Shown here piece after piece: positions 5,809-8,141 of a stretch of DNA of 8,141 nucleotides. The DNA comes from Elusimicrobiota bacterium (GTDB lineage Bacteria > Elusimicrobiota > Elusimicrobia > 2-01-FULL-59-12 > JACPXA01), in contig JACPXA010000250.1 of assembly GCA_016196785.1 (NCBI GenBank), positions 1 through 8,141 of the forward strand, given 5' to 3'. The notes beneath the pieces were generated by a model. It was not told the origin of the DNA, searched no databases, and was given only the letters and a program-made list of their open reading frames with translations. The first letter of the stretch is position 1; every line of letters starts with the position of its first letter. The position numbers and the translations under genes are program-made.

Positions 5809-5880
5809 GAAAAAGGGGGATTGAGGGGGATTTGCCGTAGACGAAATCCCTCCCCACCTCCCTTTTCCAAAGGGAGGGGG
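5799..5880. repeat. Inverted pair of CCCCCTTT-type palindromic repeats
   Basis: Two related half-elements face each other across a short spacer (about 5834-5844). The first holds the hairpin TCCCCCTTT-GAA-AAAGGGGGA (5800-5820) followed by GGGGGATTT (5825-5833). The second, beginning AAATCCCTCCCC (5845-5855), holds CCTCCCTTT-TCC-AAAGGGAGG (5857-5877), a perfect 9-bp stem. GGGGGATTT can also pair with AAATCCC-T-CC across the spacer, so the whole region can form a cruciform. From general knowledge, repeats of this type are scattered between genes in many environmental bacterial genomes. The first half overlaps the end of element C. There is no U-run after the stems, so I do not call an intrinsic terminator. 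Confidence 0.75.
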
Positions 5881-5915
5881 CACGTTCAACTGAAGAATCC
5901 GGGTTAAAATTCCTC

Positions 5916-5944
5916 TTGACGAGCAGGGAAACCCAGGTTAACCT
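5916..5944 (+). promoter_or_regulatory. Possible sigma-70-type promoter for the barrel-protein gene
   Basis: TTGACG (5916-5921) is a good -35 box. At a 17-base spacing lies TAACCT (5939-5944), a poor -10 box with 3 of 6 matches. The -10 overlaps a perfect palindrome AGGTTAACCT (5935-5944) that could be an operator. The rest of the space up to 5983 shows nothing else. A promoter is plausible here because the preceding repeats separate this gene from ahcY, but the match is weak. Confidence 0.25.
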
Positions 5945-5983
5945 CGTGGTAGAGCGAGTCTGGGGGTTGCTCATACCAGGACT

Positions 5984-5994
5984 GGGGAGGAGGA
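5984..5994 (+). promoter_or_regulatory. Strong ribosome binding site that fixes the start at ATG 6000
   Basis: GGGGAGGAGGA ends 5 bases before ATG 6000. It decides the start against the upstream in-frame TTG at 5916, which would add 28 residues in front of an obvious signal peptide. Confidence 0.8.
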
Positions 5995-5999
5995 ACTTC

Positions 6000-7601
6000 A
6001 TGAAACGATGGCTGGCGGCGGGGTTGGTGTGCGGCTTGGTGTTCCAAGAGTCCTGTCTCATCGCGGATCCCTTCAAAATTCTCGGCACCCGACCGTTGGG
6101 GATGGGGGGGGCATTTGTGGCGGTGGCGGAGAACGCCATCACCCAGTATTGGAACCCCGCGGGGCTGGCTACCCAGCCAGGGTTCGACCTGCAACTTTCT
6201 GTCGGAGGGAGTGCAAACTTTACCGGCAATGTGCTCAAAAACGCCAGCCAGCTTTCAGACCTCACCTCGGATTACCAAACGATTCAAAAGTCGCAGACCA
6301 ATGGCAATGGATTAGATCTTCCCAAAGCCCGCTCCCTGCTGGACGGCTTAAAAAACATTGCAGAACTGAACCAGCCAGGGAAGGGAGGATTACTGGGGGC
6401 TCAAGGCGGTCTCAATACCCGTGTTGGAGGGTTGGCGTTTGCCGTCACGAGCCTGACCGACGCTGGAGCCAACGCCACCATTGATACCAAAAACATCCGC
6501 CTGGACAGCGCGCTTTCCACCGGGTTATCGAGAGAACGAACCACCGCGGCCACTGGGTTGGCGGGCGTTGATCTCAGTAAGCTGCCCAGCGGGATTACCC
6601 TGGATACCACCGACAAAGCGGGCACGAGCAGCTATACAGCGACGGCACGGGACGGGCTCGCAACGGTGATCACCGATATTGTCAACAAACTGAAACCTAA
6701 CACTGGGGGACTAACCCCGGACCAGATCGCGGCCGGGCTCTTAAACTATGCCAGCCAACAAGGCACCAGTTCCACCCAGATTGACACGACGGTCACCCAA
6801 ATTAAGGATATCCATCAAACCTTGAAAGACCAAGGTGTCCTGGACAACGCACTGAGTGGGACAGCCTACACGAACAATCAGACGAAGCTCACCCTTCGGG
6901 GAGCAAGCTTTGTTGATGTTGGGGTGGGGTACGCCCACTCGCTCGTGCTTCCCGGTTTGTTCGTTGGGGGTAACCTGAAAGGGATCGTAGGGGAAGTGGG
7001 GTTTGCCCAAAAGAAGATCCTGGAACAAAACGTCGAGGTGGCGGATATCTTGAAAGATTTCACCAAGAGCCGCCGCCAGTCCTGGAGCCCTGCGGTGGAC
7101 CTTGGGCTGCTGTACGACCAACGGCAATACTGGAAGACAAAGCTGGGGGTCGTCGGCCGTAACCTGAACCGGCCGAAGTTTAACCAACCGGCAGCCGCGT
7201 CCGATGCTGGGGAACCAGATAAGTTTGTCCTTGACCCCCAGGTTCGGGCGGGGGTGGCGTTCTACCCGTTTAACTTCTGGACCGTAGCTGCCGATATTGA
7301 CGTGACCAACAACTCGACCACGGTACCTGGCTATCGGTCACGCAACCTGGGCATTGGATCTGAGATCAATGTCTTTCACCGCGCACGTCTCAATCTGCCC
7401 TTGCGGGTTGGGCTGCTCAGAAACCTTTCGGATAGCGCTGGGCTGGTCTATACTGCTGGGTTTGGGTTACAGGTGATGCATTTCGCCCTTGAGGTGGGGG
7501 GAGCCGTGAGCTCGCGTCAAACCACAGTGAGGACCGGTTCTCGCGCACGGAACTTCCCAGAATCGGCCCAACTCGCTGTTTCACTCGGACTGCTCTTCTA
7601 G
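6000..7601 (+). CDS. Exported TraF/PorV-like outer-membrane beta-barrel protein
   Basis: This 533-residue protein resembles the family often labelled 'conjugal transfer protein TraF' (Pfam TraF_2), which is related to PorV/FadL-like barrels; in most genomes it has nothing to do with conjugation. Residues 1-22 form a signal peptide (MKRW, then a hydrophobic stretch, likely cut near LIA-DP). The diagnostic N-terminal motif follows: GTRPLGMGGAFVAVAENAIT and QYWNPAGLA (29-57). Alternating beta-strand sequence rich in Gly and aromatics occupies about 58-160 and 298-533, and the chain ends LAVSLGLLF, with the terminal Phe expected of outer-membrane barrels. Between about 160 and 297 sits a Thr/Ser/Asp-rich and partly helical stretch, without barrel character, probably an extra-barrel domain. 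The cargo or function is unknown. The gene lies 259 bases after ahcY, beyond repeats, and is convergent with the next gene (13-base gap), so it may be transcribed alone. Confidence 0.75.
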   Translation: MKRWLAAGLVCGLVFQESCLIADPFKILGTRPLGMGGAFVAVAENAITQYWNPAGLATQPGFDLQLSVGGSANFTGNVLKNASQLSDLTSDYQTIQKSQTNGNGLDLPKARSLLDGLKNIAELNQPGKGGLLGAQGGLNTRVGGLAFAVTSLTDAGANATIDTKNIRLDSALSTGLSRERTTAATGLAGVDLSKLPSGITLDTTDKAGTSSYTATARDGLATVITDIVNKLKPNTGGLTPDQIAAGLLNYASQQGTSSTQIDTTVTQIKDIHQTLKDQGVLDNALSGTAYTNNQTKLTLRGASFVDVGVGYAHSLVLPGLFVGGNLKGIVGEVGFAQKKILEQNVEVADILKDFTKSRRQSWSPAVDLGLLYDQRQYWKTKLGVVGRNLNRPKFNQPAAASDAGEPDKFVLDPQVRAGVAFYPFNFWTVAADIDVTNNSTTVPGYRSRNLGIGSEINVFHRARLNLPLRVGLLRNLSDSAGLVYTAGFGLQVMHFALEVGGAVSSRQTTVRTGSRARNFPESAQLAVSLGLLF

Positions 7602-7614
7602 GACGCCCCACCGG

Positions 7615-8141
7615 CTAACGCTTTACCTTCCTGAGGAGCCACAAGCCGACACCGCCAAAGAGGCCATTGGCCATCCAGGCGCCGACCCATGGCGGCACCC
7701 GTCTGGAACTCCCCAAGGTTTGACCCAGTGACATGACGCCCCAGTAGATGAGGGCAATCCCCAACGCATAACTCAAGCTTAACAACCGTCCCGTTCGGCT
7801 CCGCTGCATCGCGAAGGGAAACCCTAAAAAGAGGACGACCACGTTCGCCCAGGGATACGCCAATTTGGTTGCGAGCTCCATCGCCGCGGTCCCGACCGGC
7901 ACACCAAACCGGCGAAGCCGTTCGAGATAGCGGGAGAGCTCACGCGCTGACATCTCATCCGGGGAGCGGCTATCGGGAAGGAACTCGTCGGGGGGGGCGG
8001 TGAATGGGAGTTCTGTCTCCGCCATTGTCTCCTCGGCAATGATTTGGTGACCCCTCGGTCCAAATCGGCGGCGGACAATCTGTCGGCCAACCCACCGATT
8101 CTTAAGAAACCTCGCCTCGCTGCAGACCCACTGCCGTTGGA
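7615..8141 (-). CDS. LptF/LptG-family permease, C-terminal part (cut by window edge)
   Basis: The minus-strand frame is open from the window edge to TAG at 7615-7617, giving about 175 residues. They match the C-terminal part of YjgP/YjgQ permeases: an end of the periplasmic beta-jellyroll domain (RQWVCSEARFLKNRWVGRQI), the linker PDEMSARELSRYLERLRRFG that precedes the membrane, then three hydrophobic segments: LAYPWANVVVLFLGFPFAM, LLSLSYALGIALIYWGVMSL, and VGAWMANGLFGGVGLWLL. The protein ends in RKVKR. LptF and LptG form the inner-membrane half of the LptB2FGC transporter that extracts lipopolysaccharide from the inner membrane. The ending does not decide between F and G. ATG 8025 is internal: the upstream residues are clearly part of the protein. 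Convergent with the barrel-protein gene. Confidence 0.8.
   Translation of the reverse strand, partial: QRQWVCSEARFLKNRWVGRQIVRRRFGPRGHQIIAEETMAETELPFTAPPDEFLPDSRSPDEMSARELSRYLERLRRFGVPVGTAAMELATKLAYPWANVVVLFLGFPFAMQRSRTGRLLSLSYALGIALIYWGVMSLGQTLGSSRRVPPWVGAWMANGLFGGVGLWLLRKVKR

Noticed and set aside
5800..5877. Intrinsic terminator after ahcY
   Set aside because: The stems are strong but neither is followed by a run of T on either strand; they fit dispersed repeats better.
1892..5880. CRISPR array or integron-type attachment sites
   Set aside because: Copies are single, far apart, in both orientations and without regular spacers, and no integrase or cas gene is present.
5638..5889. Minus-strand open frame with PPFGKGRWGG and SPFFKGG motifs
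   Set aside because: These peptides are the usual spurious translation of CCCCCTTT-type palindromic repeats, not a gene.
7824..8090. Second minus-strand open frame overlapping the LptF/LptG gene
   Set aside because: It is an out-of-frame shadow; the other frame carries the conserved linker and membrane segments and is open to the window edge.

Overview
The window is about 8.1 kb of moderately GC-rich DNA from a Gram-negative bacterium. An outer-membrane barrel protein ending in phenylalanine and an LptF/LptG-type permease show that it has two membranes. The adenosylhomocysteinase is of the short archaeal/Thermotoga type. The intergenic spaces carry CCCCCTTT...AAAGGGGG palindromes of a kind I associate with environmental lineages such as Nitrospirota, NC10 (Methylomirabilota) and Deltaproteobacteria. 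That taxonomic guess is an inference and is weak.

Layout: (1) Bases 1-106 are the tail of an upstream gene ending in a left-handed beta-helix, probably a sugar nucleotidyltransferase. (2) At 129-488 is a small mannose-6-phosphate isomerase-type cupin. It overlaps by 11 bases a phosphoglucomutase/phosphomannomutase that starts at a GTG (478-1890). (3) At 2049-3083 is a second NDP-sugar pyrophosphorylase with its own beta-helix tail. These genes look like a sugar-nucleotide module (isomerase-like cupin, mutase, nucleotidyltransferase), plausibly for GDP-mannose or a related activated sugar. (4) At 3251-4453 is metK, and 6 bases later ahcY (4460-5740); together they make S-adenosylmethionine and remove S-adenosylhomocysteine. 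(5) At 6000-7601 is an exported TraF/PorV-like outer-membrane barrel protein, apparently with its own leader. (6) Convergent with it, and cut by the window edge, is the C-terminal part of an LptF/LptG-family permease (7615-8141, minus strand).

The most unusual content is in the three larger spaces between co-directional genes (1891-2048, 3084-3250, 5741-5999). Each holds a large inverted-repeat element whose left arm begins 1-3 bases after the preceding stop codon. Elements A (1892-2046, minus orientation) and C (5741-5808) share a 26-base block with one difference and a second 14-base block with two differences. C looks like A with its centre deleted. Element B, the metK leader, is more diverged but keeps two landmark motifs in the same order and at nearly the same spacing as A. 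In B the right arm can pair either with the distal left arm or with the metK Shine-Dalgarno sequence. In A the right arm runs into the start codon of the nucleotidyltransferase, which has no Shine-Dalgarno sequence. Element C runs into a second repeat system, a pair of inverted CCCCCTTT-type palindromes (5799-5880). I see no CRISPR array, tRNA, rRNA or transposase.
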